A stretch of 15,832 nucleotides of DNA from an uncultured Peptococcaceae bacterium (GTDB lineage: Bacteria > Bacillota > Peptococcia > Peptococcales > Peptococcaceae): NCBI GenBank assembly GCA_902492275.1, contig CABUKW010000058.1, positions 1 through 15,832 of the forward strand, in the 5' to 3' direction. Under the pieces are notes generated by a model that did no database searches, was not told the origin of the DNA, and worked only from the letters and a program-made list of their open reading frames with translations. Shown here piece after piece: positions 1-7,663 of the stretch. Numbering within the stretch: position 1 is the stretch's first letter; every line of letters begins with the position of its first letter. Made by a program: the position numbers and the translations under genes.

Positions 1-53
1 AAAGCCCGGCACCGTTTCAGCCACTGATTTTGCTCCGATTGAATTACTTCCAT
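1..53 (-). CDS. 5' end of an unidentified gene, cut by the window edge
   Basis: An ATG at 53 opens a minus-strand frame that stays open to the left edge. Only about 17 residues are visible (MEVIQSEQNQWLKRCRA). A GGAAGG-type ribosome binding site precedes it, and it starts 24 bases after the stop of the CCA-adding enzyme gene, so the two are probably co-transcribed. The pattern of a short beta-like start, then S-x-x-N and a basic helix, resembles the N-terminus of SpoU/TrmH-family RNA methyltransferases. That would fit a tRNA-processing neighbour, but 17 residues are too few to claim it. Confidence 0.4.
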   Translation of the reverse strand, partial: MEVIQSEQNQWLKRCRA

Positions 54-77
54 AACATCTCTCTGCCTTCCGTCGTT

Positions 78-1398
78 TTATTCTGTACCAGCCAGCAGAT
101 TTTCTGCTTGCTGTAATAAATAGGCTCTGTCATTGCGCGCTGGTTCCAACAGCACCTGCTGCAATAATTGCTGCAATAGTTCTCCGATTTGACGGCCCTT
201 GCAGCCCAGCGCCAGCATATCCTGACCGGAAACAGCCAACTGCTTTAAGGAGCAGCAATCGCCCCGCTCCAATATTCGCTCCAGCATCCGTTCCATCTGG
301 TCAAAAGGCTCCAGAGGTAATTGGGCCATAGCGTCGCTGTGGGCCCATACATCGGCCCGCTTCACCGCAATTAAATTGCGCAGCCCCTCCTCGCCCAAAT
401 CAGCCATAGCCTGCCGCAAACAAACTTCATCGGCGGTAAGCAGCCGTTCATGCTGGGCGATTAGTTCCCTCACCTGGGCGATCGTTTTTTTGTCATAGCG
501 CAGCCGCTCTAAAATTTTTCCAGCCAATTCGGCGCCTACCAGACTGTGCCCGGGGAATGTATCCCGCTGCCCCTCTCGCTGCCACACAAAGGGCTTGCCA
601 ATATCGTGCAGCAGCATCGTCAACCGCAATACCACCGTAGGCGGCGCTAACGCCACCGCCTTTTTGGTGTGGGTAAAAATATCAAACTGATGCCGCCCGC
701 CCTCCTGGGCAAATTGCCAGGTGTGGCAGATTTCCGGCAAAAAGTAAGGAAAACAATCCAGACGGGCCAAAGTTTCCAAACCATAGGCGGCCCAGGAGCT
801 GGTCAAAATTTTATCAAACTCCACCTGAATGCGCTCTCTGGCAATCTTGCGCAGCAAATAGCTGTATTGCCGGATCGCCCGCTCCGTTTCCTGTTCAAAC
901 TGAAAATTGAGCACACAGGCAAAGCGAATAGCCCGCATAACGGCTGGCCGCGTCGCCCACACAGCGGATGATGCCCTGCTCCAAGTCCTCCAAGCCACGA
1001 AAATAATCAATCACGCCCTCTTTCGGATGGTAGGCCAGCGCATTGATGGTAAAATCTCTGCGGCTCAAATCCTCCCGCAGGCTGTCGGTGAAAAATACCT
1101 CCTTTGGATGGCGATGATCCTCATAAGCGCCGTCAATGCGATAGGTGGTAATTTCCACCGGCATACCGCCCAGCAGCACCGTCACCGTGCCATGCTGCAA
1201 TCCGGTCAAAATCACCTTTTCCTGCCGAAACAATTCCTGTACCTGTTCCGGCAGGGCTTCGGTGCAAATATCCCAATCCTTAGGGGTGTTTCCCAATAAA
1301 CTGTCCCGCACGCAGCCGCCCACCAAATAGGCTTGCAAATGATGGGCCGCAAAACAATCCAAAATTTGCTGGCACTGCCAGGGAATTTCGATTTTCAT
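78..1398 (-). pseudogene. cca: CCA-adding tRNA nucleotidyltransferase (HD-domain type), broken by an internal deletion/frameshift
   Basis: The family adds or repairs the 3' CCA end of tRNA. The start is ATG 1398 with GAGG eight bases upstream. The first frame (1398 to about 940) holds the nucleotidyltransferase head: GGCVRD at about residues 27-32, the catalytic DWD at 41-43 and RRDFTINA at 113-120. It reads GDAASR and then runs into an unrelated tail that stops at 895. Homology resumes in another frame at AVMRAIRF (about 942) and continues to the stop at 78. That second part includes an HD domain (LLHDIGKP, FPGHS). About 20-23 bases are missing at 939-945. They would encode the EDxLR segment, motif D, whose residues act as the amino-acid template that selects CTP and ATP. 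Without this the enzyme should not work. Either the gene is decayed, which is tolerable if tRNA genes encode CCA, or the assembly has an error here. Confidence 0.85.
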
Positions 1399-1483
1399 AA
1401 AATACGCCTCGCACTTTCCTGATTTCTATATGAATATCTGTTTTTTTACAAAACCTTCTGCATAAAATCAATTTGCTGCCTTT

Positions 1484-1512
1484 ATCATAACAGGAAACGC
1501 ACAAAATAACAA
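1484..1512 (-). promoter_or_regulatory. Sigma-70-type promoter of the cca-type gene
   Basis: On the minus strand, TTGTTA (1507-1512) and TATGAT (1484-1489) are separated by exactly 17 bases. The start codon at 1398 lies about 80 bases downstream. Confidence 0.55.
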
Positions 1513-1602
1513 ACATAAAATGATTTCAAGAATCGCTAGCCCGTTCCTTCTAAATTTTTCTTTACTTTTTACCAGAAATCAGATAGACTAGAACTAATTA
1601 TT

Positions 1603-1635
1603 GGGCAAAGGTACAGATACCTTGGGGGGATAGCC
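1603..1635 (+). other. Small G-rich hairpin of unknown role
   Basis: AAGGTA and TACCTT pair perfectly around a CAGA loop at 1608-1623, and an outer GGC (1604-1606) can pair with GCC (1633-1635). No T-tract follows, so it is not an intrinsic terminator. It lies upstream of the predicted plus promoter, so it is not in that gene's leader if that promoter is right. No known riboswitch core was recognised. Confidence 0.35.
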
Positions 1636-1664
1636 AAAATTTTATGTCATTATGAATTCTTTTA

Positions 1665-1693
1665 TTGTAATGATACAGAAAATTTTATATAAT
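1665..1693 (+). promoter_or_regulatory. Likely promoter of the phosphoribosyltransferase-like gene
   Basis: A TATAAT hexamer at 1688-1693 sits 17 bases after TTGTAA (1665-1670), a four-of-six match to the -35 consensus. It would give a leader of about 90 bases. The surroundings are very AT-rich, so other -10-like sequences are present. Confidence 0.4.
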
Positions 1694-1791
1694 AAATGTA
1701 ATAAGAAAGTTCTTATATATACTTAACATATAAAAACTGGCTAATATCTATCAGAACCAAATTTATAACTTATACACTGGAGGGCATTATT

Positions 1792-2397
1792 ATGAAGCTA
1801 CACCGTTATTTTTATCCTGATGGCAACTTTGAATTGCTGTATTTATGTGACTATTATCCTGTAGATATGTACAAACAGGAATTTTATAATCATAACTGCA
1901 ATCGCTTGCTGAACTTCCGTCAGAACATCAGCGACTCTTTAGACTACATCCGTGGGTATCTGTACAACGATCCCTACTGGCAGAGATTAACCAAAGAACT
2001 GGAAGGCGAAGATGTGCATCTGTATGCATTCCCGTCCTGCACCATCGATAACTTTAAATCCGGTTTATATCCGCTGGTAGAGGACTTATGCCGCGCCAAC
2101 GAATCCTTCTTTGACGCCGCCAAATGTCTGGTGCGCACCAAAACACTGGAAAGCGAAGAAAAAGTTGCCGGTCACATGGCTACCATTGAAAAATCCCGTT
2201 GCTGTGAAATCACCGACGAATCCATCGCCATTTTATTTGACGACGTAACCACCAACGGCGCTTCCTTAAAAGCCGGTCACGACATTCTAAAAGCAGCCGG
2301 CTACAAAACCATTATCTGTATCGCCATCGCCAAAGTTTATCAGCCAGGTGAAGAAGCCGAAGATATTGAAGTGCCTGTGATTCAGAAAGAAGACTAA
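1792..2397 (+). CDS. Phosphoribosyltransferase-domain protein (ComF-like)
   Basis: This is a 201-residue soluble protein with no signal peptide or membrane segment. GGAGGG lies eight bases before the ATG. The C-terminal part carries the PRPP-binding loop of type I phosphoribosyltransferases: a hydrophobic strand, then DDVTTNGAS at about residues 150-158, then a helix and a second strand (TIICIAIAK), like the DDVxTTG(A/S)T signature of ComF-type proteins. The N-terminal half is aromatic-rich (YFYPDG, CDYYPVD) and I do not recognise a domain there. CSxC-type zinc ligands of classical ComF are not evident. It stands alone between its own promoter and a terminator, so context gives no pathway. 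It could be a nucleobase or nucleotide-salvage enzyme or a non-catalytic regulator; the substrate is unknown. Confidence 0.8.
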   Translation: MKLHRYFYPDGNFELLYLCDYYPVDMYKQEFYNHNCNRLLNFRQNISDSLDYIRGYLYNDPYWQRLTKELEGEDVHLYAFPSCTIDNFKSGLYPLVEDLCRANESFFDAAKCLVRTKTLESEEKVAGHMATIEKSRCCEITDESIAILFDDVTTNGASLKAGHDILKAAGYKTIICIAIAKVYQPGEEAEDIEVPVIQKED

Positions 2398-2474
2398 ACG
2401 CCTATTTCCATAAAAGAATGGATCTGAGAAATAGTGCAAAAAAAATAAAAAAGAAATAAAAAAACGATAAAATC

Positions 2475-2512
2475 AAAAGGGGTTGTTGCATTACAGGCAA
2501 CAGCCCCTTTTT
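2475..2512. terminator. Bidirectional intrinsic terminator
   Basis: GGGGTTGTTGC (2479-2489) pairs with GCAACAGCCCC (2497-2507) with one U-G wobble and a 7-base loop. AAAA flanks it on the left and TTTTT on the right. It ends the plus-strand phosphoribosyltransferase-like transcript and also lies 40-70 bases past the stop of the minus-strand gene at 2549, so it can serve convergent transcripts from both sides. Confidence 0.85.
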
Positions 2513-2548
2513 GCTCCCGATTGATAACTCCGAGCATTCCCTTATCCC

Positions 2549-2791
2549 TTATTTTTTTCGCTGCACTGGAATCAACAATTCGGTGACAAATTCCTGGCTG
2601 TTGCGCGTCGTCCAATAATCGGTCACACAGCGCTCGTAACAATTTCCCATACATTGATAATGATGGCGCGCAGCCCAGTCCAGCATTCTCTGATAGGTTG
2701 CCGGCAGGTTTTCATTGTAACGTGTTTCCCGCAAAAATTCAATATATCGATATCGTTTTTTCAGTGGGAGAAATCCTTCAACCACAGCCAT
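2549..2791 (-). CDS. Small GyrI-like (effector-binding) half-domain protein
   Basis: An 80-residue soluble protein. The sequence looks like the C-terminal half of a GyrI-like/AraC effector-binding domain. It has a strand with EGFLPL, an aromatic RETRY where that family has G-x-Y, a helix AxYQRMLDWAA, a YERCVTDYW segment like yE-x-Y-x-x-d, and the closing VTELLIPV strand. The full domain is usually about 150 residues and made of two similar halves, so this is one half only and would probably have to dimerise. The ATG is four bases after the TAG of the upstream LysR gene, so the two are translationally coupled. It may bind a small ligand, or be a remnant of a larger regulator. The family assignment is by pattern only. 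Confidence 0.65.
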   Translation of the reverse strand: MAVVEGFLPLKKRYRYIEFLRETRYNENLPATYQRMLDWAARHHYQCMGNCYERCVTDYWTTRNSQEFVTELLIPVQRKK

Positions 2792-2795
2792 TTTC

Positions 2796-3764
2796 CTATC
2801 CCCGTTTATGCTTCTGATAATCAGGAAAACATTCTAAAAAAGCATTGGCCAGCACCGAAGTGCCTTCGCGGCTAATGCATCCCAAGGTGCCGCCCCATAC
2901 TTCCTTGATATTAACTGCAGCCAGCTGCTGCAAGGTATCGTAATGGGCTGTATTTTTACGGCAGGCTACCTCATGCATAAAGCCGACACCTAAATTATTT
3001 TTGATCGTTTCCACCCATAATGCAAAAGAGTCGACCGATAACGAGATATGCGGCGTCGGATAACCATAATAAGCTAACAAATGGTAAAGCGGTGTATTCT
3101 CAAAATGACTGGTACGATATTGTATCACCGAATACTGCGCCAAACGCCGGGCAGAAATTTGTTTATAACCGGCCATTTCAGACTCTTTACTGACTAGCAA
3201 TTTAAATTTGCCTGATGTGATAGGTCGAAATGTATATCCTTCCTTTACGGCAAACTCTTTTAAAATACCATTATCAGCATACGGTAAATTTACCAAACCA
3301 ATCACTTCAGCTTTTGAATCTTGCTCCACACTTGTTTCTATCGCTGTATAAATCGCTTTACTATCCAATTCAATCACTTCTAGTTTCATTTTCGGATATT
3401 GTTTTAAAAAAGTTTTTACAACATCGGGCAAAAAAGATAAGTAAAAAATTCGGCAGGTATATACAATCAGTTTACCACACAAAGTGTTCTTCTGCTTCGG
3501 CTTCTGCCCTAAATCTTGTAATTGTTCTCGAAGCTGTCCGTACCTAGATAACATTTCTCTGGAAAAATCAACGACCAATTCTCCTTCTTTCGTCTGATGC
3601 GCACCACGGTTTGTACGAGCAAATAATTCCACACCTAACTCCTGTTCCAGATTTTTGATGGATTGACTCAAACTTTGCTGCGAGACATGTAAATGATTTG
3701 CTGCCATACTGAAGGATTTTTGCCGGGCAACTTCCAATACATATTCTAATTGTTCTATCCGCAT
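2796..3764 (-). CDS. LysR-family transcriptional regulator (module 1)
   Basis: A 322-residue LTTR. An N-terminal winged helix-turn-helix covers about residues 1-60 (LEYVLEVARQKSFSMAA, then VSQQSLSQSIKNLEQELGVELF) and is followed by the linker helix. A periplasmic-binding-protein-like effector domain starts near residue 95. The ATG at 3764 (MRIEQLEY) fits the family N-terminus. A GTG at 3773 would add three residues and cannot be excluded, because an AGG lies near both. It has its own good promoter at 3821-3849 and is followed immediately by the GyrI-like half-domain gene. It lies downstream of the module 1 reductase in the same direction, so it is the natural candidate to regulate the 7442-4049 genes, possibly through the dyads around 7559-7663. 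The effector is unknown. Confidence 0.9.
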   Translation of the reverse strand: MRIEQLEYVLEVARQKSFSMAANHLHVSQQSLSQSIKNLEQELGVELFARTNRGAHQTKEGELVVDFSREMLSRYGQLREQLQDLGQKPKQKNTLCGKLIVYTCRIFYLSFLPDVVKTFLKQYPKMKLEVIELDSKAIYTAIETSVEQDSKAEVIGLVNLPYADNGILKEFAVKEGYTFRPITSGKFKLLVSKESEMAGYKQISARRLAQYSVIQYRTSHFENTPLYHLLAYYGYPTPHISLSVDSFALWVETIKNNLGVGFMHEVACRKNTAHYDTLQQLAAVNIKEVWGGTLGCISREGTSVLANAFLECFPDYQKHKRG

Positions 3765-3820
3765 AAATTTCACAACCTGTTCTCTTTGAATTATCGGCCA
3801 GAATTTCTTTTCTCATTTTT

Positions 3821-3849
3821 ATTATACTGGAACTCAAAAAGCTGCTCAA
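3821..3849 (-). promoter_or_regulatory. Sigma-70-type promoter of the module 1 LysR gene
   Basis: On the minus strand, TTGAGC (3844-3849) and a perfect TATAAT (3821-3826) are 17 bases apart, giving a leader of about 50 bases to the start at 3764. The 275-base gap from 3774 to 4048 otherwise shows no gene and no clear terminator for the reductase upstream. Confidence 0.7.
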
Positions 3850-4048
3850 CTGTTTTTGCTGAAAATACAAAAACAATATGCTGCACGCAACAAAACCAGC
3901 CCGTTGACAATACAATCATACAAGCCGGTTCTGTCTTTTTCCTTTTATCTTTTGGGGAGTTGCTTTTTACAACATATTTTTCCATTATGCCGTTCTACAT
4001 TGTTGCCCTGAGCACTTTTGGGCCATGAGCGGTTTCTGTGTTCGTATT

Positions 4049-5974
4049 TCAAATGTTAAACCCTGCTTCAAACCCTTCCTGAATGCCCAAATACCCATTT
4101 TTTGCTTTCTTGGCGTCACCAACGGCGATTATCTCACCCTGGAACTTTCCTGCCAGTTGTTCTTCTAAGGCTCTATTAGAACGCACACCGATGGCAATGA
4201 TCACCGTGTCTATATCAGCAATACAGATTTCCGCACCGTCTTTTTCACCAATCACTGCATGCGCCTCAATCCCTGTGACCTTCGTTGCGGTATACACTGC
4301 AACATGATTCTGCGCCAACCGTCTGAGCAGCATCGCTTTCGGCGTCGGCTCACCATCCCGCATCAGCTCGTCCATCATTTCCACAATGCAGACCTGTTTG
4401 CCATGACAGGCCAAAAAATCTGCCGTTTCAGCACCGACCAGACCGCCGCCAATCACAGCTACCCGCTGCCCTGTTTCCACCTCGCCCAGCAACACATCCT
4501 GCGCCAACACAACCTGCAGTCCGTCAATACCAGGAATAGACGGTATGATGGGATTACTGCCAGTCGCCACAATCAGAGCGTCGGGTTTTCCCTGCTGCAC
4601 CAGCTCCGCTGTTACTTCACAATTCAGCTTGACTGTAACACCCAGCTGTTGAAGCTGATTCTGCTGCCAAATCACAAAGGTCGTGAACTCCGTTTTGTTC
4701 ACAGGTACCGCTGCTGCAATCCACTGTCCGCCTAGCCGCCCGCTTTTTTCAAACACGGTCACCTGATGACCTCGTCTCGCCGCTGCAATGGCCGCTTCAC
4801 AGCCTGCTACGCCACCGCCGGCAATCCACACCGTTTTCTTTGTTTCTGCTGGCTTCAGGCAGTATTCATCCTCCATACCAGTCAGGGGATTTACCAGACA
4901 GCGCACCTTTCCGGTACCTGCATTGCTATTGGCCAGACAACCCTGTAAACAACCAATACAGCGACTGATTTCGTCGTAACGGTCATCTCTCACTTTATTG
5001 GGCATTTCCGGATCAGCCAAGGAGGCGCGCGCCATTGTTACCAGGTCCGCTTTTCCAGAGCAAAGAATTGCTTCTGCCAAATCCGGATCATTGATACGTC
5101 CTACTGCACTGACTGGAATCTGCACCACAGATTTGATGGCCGCTGCATTTTCTACAAAAGCACCTCGCGTCACGCCAAAAGGCGGCACTACCGTTTCAAT
5201 CGACGTATAAACGCCCTGCGAGCAATGAATCATATCTACGCCAGCCGCTTCCAACATTTGGGCAAAGGCCTTTGCTTCTTCTAGCGCCAGACCGCCTTCT
5301 ACATATTCCTGCACACTCATCCGATAAAGAATAGGATATTTCAGCCCCACTTTTTCCCGAATTTTCTTCACAATTTCCAATGCAAAACGGGCGCGGTTAC
5401 GCAAACTTCCGCCATAATGGTCCACGCGCTTATTGGAAAAGGGCGATACAAACTGATTGACCAAATACCCATGGGCGCCATGAATTTCAATGGCGTCAAA
5501 TCCCGCCTGTTTGGCCCGCCAAGCTGCGGCAGCAAATTGGTCCTCAATTTCCAAAATTTCTTCCACCGTCAACGCTCTTGGCTGCTCTGGCATGGTGGGA
5601 TCCTGAATCGTCGACGGCGCCACCGGCTGCACTCCTGTCACCATGGAAGTTGTTTCCCGCCCTGCATGATAAAGCTGTGCCGCAATTTTTCCTCCAGCCT
5701 GATGCACCCGCTGGGTCAATTGCTGATGACTGGCAATCTGACTGTCGTCATACAGCGCTGGCAACGGCGCTGAAGCTCCTGCCGTCGGCGAGACGATATA
5801 ATCCTCGGTAATAATCAATCCCCAACCGCCCTTTGCTTTGGCTTCATGATAAGCGATATATTTTTCGCTGGCTGTACCATCGGCATTGGCATAGCCTGTC
5901 ACCATCGCCGATACAATCATCCGATTTCGTAATTCCATGCCGTTGATTTTGATTGGTTCTAATATTTTTTTCAC
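4049..5974 (-). CDS. OYE-like NADH:flavin oxidoreductase / 2,4-dienoyl-CoA-reductase-type FMN/FAD/4Fe-4S enzyme (module 1)
   Basis: A 641-residue cytoplasmic enzyme of the FadH/enoate reductase/trimethylamine dehydrogenase group. In that family NAD(P)H electrons pass by FAD and a 4Fe-4S cluster to FMN, which reduces an activated C=C bond. An FMN TIM barrel covers about residues 1-330: HAGRE at 103-107, IHGAHGYL at 164-171 with the Tyr equivalent to the FadH catalytic Tyr, SNKR and YGGS at 180-190, and VGR...MARASLADP at 291-322. The cluster cysteines are 339, 342, 346 and 359 (C-x2-C-x3-C-x12-C). The FAD site GGGVAG is at about 386, and a second dinucleotide motif GGGLVGAE follows. The start is GTG 5974, because AGGAGGA lies seven bases upstream and the protein then aligns with the paralogue at 12684. 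It follows the SLC13-type transporter across a hairpin. The substrate is not evident; an unsaturated or aromatic acid is a guess. Confidence 0.92.
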   Translation of the reverse strand: MKKILEPIKINGMELRNRMIVSAMVTGYANADGTASEKYIAYHEAKAKGGWGLIITEDYIVSPTAGASAPLPALYDDSQIASHQQLTQRVHQAGGKIAAQLYHAGRETTSMVTGVQPVAPSTIQDPTMPEQPRALTVEEILEIEDQFAAAAWRAKQAGFDAIEIHGAHGYLVNQFVSPFSNKRVDHYGGSLRNRARFALEIVKKIREKVGLKYPILYRMSVQEYVEGGLALEEAKAFAQMLEAAGVDMIHCSQGVYTSIETVVPPFGVTRGAFVENAAAIKSVVQIPVSAVGRINDPDLAEAILCSGKADLVTMARASLADPEMPNKVRDDRYDEISRCIGCLQGCLANSNAGTGKVRCLVNPLTGMEDEYCLKPAETKKTVWIAGGGVAGCEAAIAAARRGHQVTVFEKSGRLGGQWIAAAVPVNKTEFTTFVIWQQNQLQQLGVTVKLNCEVTAELVQQGKPDALIVATGSNPIIPSIPGIDGLQVVLAQDVLLGEVETGQRVAVIGGGLVGAETADFLACHGKQVCIVEMMDELMRDGEPTPKAMLLRRLAQNHVAVYTATKVTGIEAHAVIGEKDGAEICIADIDTVIIAIGVRSNRALEEQLAGKFQGEIIAVGDAKKAKNGYLGIQEGFEAGFNI

Positions 5975-5980
5975 GTCAAT

Positions 5981-5987
5981 TCCTCCT
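5981..5987 (-). promoter_or_regulatory. Strong ribosome binding site that fixes a GTG start
   Basis: AGGAGGA on the minus strand lies six bases from the GTG at 5974. It rules out the in-frame upstream ATGs at 6025 and 5993, which would add residues lacking in the paralogous enzyme. Confidence 0.8.
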
Positions 5988-6011
5988 ATCTTCATATTGT
6001 TTATTTTGTCA

Positions 6012-6040
6012 AAAAGGCTTACCAAATTGATAAGCCCTTT
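6012..6040 (-). terminator. Intrinsic terminator or attenuator between transporter and reductase
   Basis: On the minus strand, GGCTTA (6031-6036) pairs with TAAGCC (6016-6021) around a 9-base loop, followed at once by TTTTT. It begins about 10 bases after the transporter stop at 6048 and leaves only about 40 bases to the reductase start. Partial read-through is therefore needed unless a promoter is hidden here. Confidence 0.6.
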
Positions 6041-6047
6041 TACTTTT

Positions 6048-7442
6048 TTAAAAAATTCCCAATAGCATCCACCAAGGTATTTGAATTAATCCAAAAAATA
6101 TCAAAGTAAATAAGGTTTTTGCGCCATAAAATTTTATAAACTGTTTCATGCTCATCATCCCAAACCCGAACATTACTAAATAAGCTGTTACTTCATGGGG
6201 CAGGAAAATCATATCCAATGAGTATACTACCGTCAAAATACTGCATATCGGATTGTATCCTAATACCTGATAAATATTGGCCAGCACTGTGGGCAGCAAA
6301 CTGGCCATCGCAGCCGGCGTCAGCAGCAGATTGGCCACTGTACCAAAGAGCAAAACGCCATAAGTTAAACCCACTTTGCCCATAGGCGCTAAAATCGGAG
6401 TTGCAATATCGGCAATCAAATTTCCTAACCCTAAGGTCTGTGCCACCTGACCGATGGTGATGCAGGAACCGGCAAAGGCAAAGGTGCTGAAAAACATTTT
6501 TGCGCGGTCCAAGCTTGCAGTCGGCGCAATGTTGATCCCTGGAAAGAAGCAAATCCACGGCAGAACAATAAATACATAATTTAAATTAAACTTATGATAG
6601 GGCTGAAACATAACATAACCCATTAATACAATTAACACAACGATTGCTTTTTTCTCTGCTATCGTCATAGGCCCCATGGCCAGCCGTTCCTTGCGAAAAT
6701 ATTCTCTGCCGCCTTCAAATTGGATATCCTTGGTATGACAAACCTTTGTGACAACAAAAATAAACAATAACGATGTTAAAAACTCCGGGCAGTTATACAG
6801 CAAAAGTTGAATGGGCGCAATGGTGAAATCGGGATAAACATTTTGCATACCTGCAATCATCAAACTCATATTAGAGGTCTGATATAAAAAGGTCTTTACA
6901 TTCATGGCGGCCATACCGCCAACACACATCATAATCGCGCCTTCCTTAGACAGCGGTTTCAGCTTCATAGCCTGACAAATCCCAAAGACCAGACCAATCA
7001 GAATAAAATAATGGCTGCAGAAGCAAAGCTGTCCCAATACCACACCTACAATATAGATTGCATATAAGGTTGCATTATATGAGCCGCCCAACTTTTCAAT
7101 AATCGCTAGGGCAATTCGTTTTAAAATGCCGCACTCATCTAAAGCAATGGTTAATACGAAGGCACCTAAAATAACCCAAATCGTAGCGCTGGCAAAGCCT
7201 GCATAAGCTTCTGTAGCCTTCTCCACCACGCCAAACACCCAATAACCGGCCGGCAGCAGCAACGCCGGAATCATCATATCCATTAAACCGAATGCAATTA
7301 CCATAATCGCCATGACACTCAGCACCAAAAACATTCTTGCCTGTACTGTAAAAGCTTCCGATGTGGGAACTAAAAATAATAACAATGGCACGCCCACTGA
7401 AATAAGCCATTTTAAGAGATTTCCCTGTTTGACTTTTTCCAT
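6048..7442 (-). CDS. SLC13/DASS-type anion permease (module 1)
   Basis: A 464-residue polytopic membrane protein with about 11-12 hydrophobic segments. It should sit in the cytoplasmic membrane and import an organic anion, probably with a cation. Family-like features are the early MMIPALLLPAGYWVFGV segment and then WVILGAFVLTIALDECGILKRIAL, matching the LGGF-x-LA...GL-x-x-R-x-A pattern of SLC13/DASS proteins. The classical SNT motifs are not recognisable: the first corresponding hairpin reads CFCSHYFILIG and the second reads NLLLTPAAMASLLP, so the ligand is probably atypical. The ATG at 7442 has AAGGAAG ten bases upstream. It heads a transcript driven by the promoter at 7584-7612 and is followed by the reductase gene. 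A related permease is at 10001-11401. Confidence 0.85.
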   Translation of the reverse strand: MEKVKQGNLLKWLISVGVPLLLFLVPTSEAFTVQARMFLVLSVMAIMVIAFGLMDMMIPALLLPAGYWVFGVVEKATEAYAGFASATIWVILGAFVLTIALDECGILKRIALAIIEKLGGSYNATLYAIYIVGVVLGQLCFCSHYFILIGLVFGICQAMKLKPLSKEGAIMMCVGGMAAMNVKTFLYQTSNMSLMIAGMQNVYPDFTIAPIQLLLYNCPEFLTSLLFIFVVTKVCHTKDIQFEGGREYFRKERLAMGPMTIAEKKAIVVLIVLMGYVMFQPYHKFNLNYVFIVLPWICFFPGINIAPTASLDRAKMFFSTFAFAGSCITIGQVAQTLGLGNLIADIATPILAPMGKVGLTYGVLLFGTVANLLLTPAAMASLLPTVLANIYQVLGYNPICSILTVVYSLDMIFLPHEVTAYLVMFGFGMMSMKQFIKFYGAKTLFTLIFFGLIQIPWWMLLGIF

Positions 7443-7558
7443 CCTGAAAACACTTCCTTATATAAATTCAAAATTTTTAGTAAAATAAATCTTTCCTTAT
7501 ATCAATGCTTCACGACGTCTTACAAAATAGTTCTCGAGGCCATATGTACCATCGCAAT

Positions 7559-7579
7559 ATCAATATAAGTTCTATTGAT
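7559..7579. promoter_or_regulatory. Operator-like dyad ATCAATA-N7-TATTGAT
   Basis: Two perfect 7-base arms (7559-7565 and 7573-7579) flank a 7-base spacer. The dyad covers the predicted transcription start of the transporter promoter, where a bound protein would block initiation. It may be a binding site for the module 1 LysR protein or for another regulator. The T-N11-A core typical of LysR boxes is not centred in it. Confidence 0.5.
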
Positions 7580-7583
7580 TATT

Positions 7584-7612
7584 ATTATACAAGCATCAGG
7601 GCTTTTGTCTAA
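7584..7612 (-). promoter_or_regulatory. Promoter of the module 1 transporter-reductase genes
   Basis: On the minus strand, TTAGAC (7607-7612) and a perfect TATAAT (7584-7589) are separated by 17 bases. The predicted start is near 7577, which gives a leader of about 135 bases before the ATG at 7442. Confidence 0.7.
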
Positions 7613-7621
7613 CAAGAAAGC

Positions 7622-7663
7622 GTTTTGTCACAGCATTGCTACAAGAAAATGCTGTGACAAAAC
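7622..7663. repeat. Perfect 16-bp inverted repeat upstream of the transporter promoter
   Basis: The arms 7622-7637 and 7648-7663 are exact reverse complements around a 10-base loop, and each contains TTTTGTCACAGCA or its complement. The repeat begins ten bases upstream of the -35 box, about -45 to -86, where activators usually bind. As RNA it would be a very stable hairpin, but it lacks an adjoining T-run on either strand, so a terminator role is weak. Confidence 0.75.

Larger units (their letters stand above)
1399..1791. other. Divergent intergenic region with promoters, no gene
   Basis: This gap separates the cca-type gene (minus) from the phosphoribosyltransferase-like gene (plus). I see no supported coding frame. 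It is AT-rich and holds a good minus-strand promoter (1484-1512), a likely plus-strand promoter (1665-1693) and a short G-rich hairpin (1603-1635) between them. Confidence 0.6.

Noticed and set aside
895..1299. Plus-strand frames opposite the cca-type gene
   Set aside because: They are antisense shadows of a clearly homologous, though frameshifted, gene and have no supporting signals.
1603..1635. GGGCAAA plus hairpin, reminiscent of a cyclic-di-GMP riboswitch
   Set aside because: Only the short GGGCAAA string matches. The second GCAAAGCC-type segment, the tetraloop-receptor pairing and an expression platform are missing, and it lies upstream of the likely promoter.
3750..4028. Plus-strand open frame in the gap upstream of the module 1 LysR gene
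   Set aside because: It runs antisense through the LysR promoter, has no recognisable domain and no ribosome binding site.
7622..7663. TCACA/TGTGA words as a CRP/FNR-type site
   Set aside because: The half-sites are in the order TCACA...TGTGA, the reverse of the CRP arrangement, and are too far apart.
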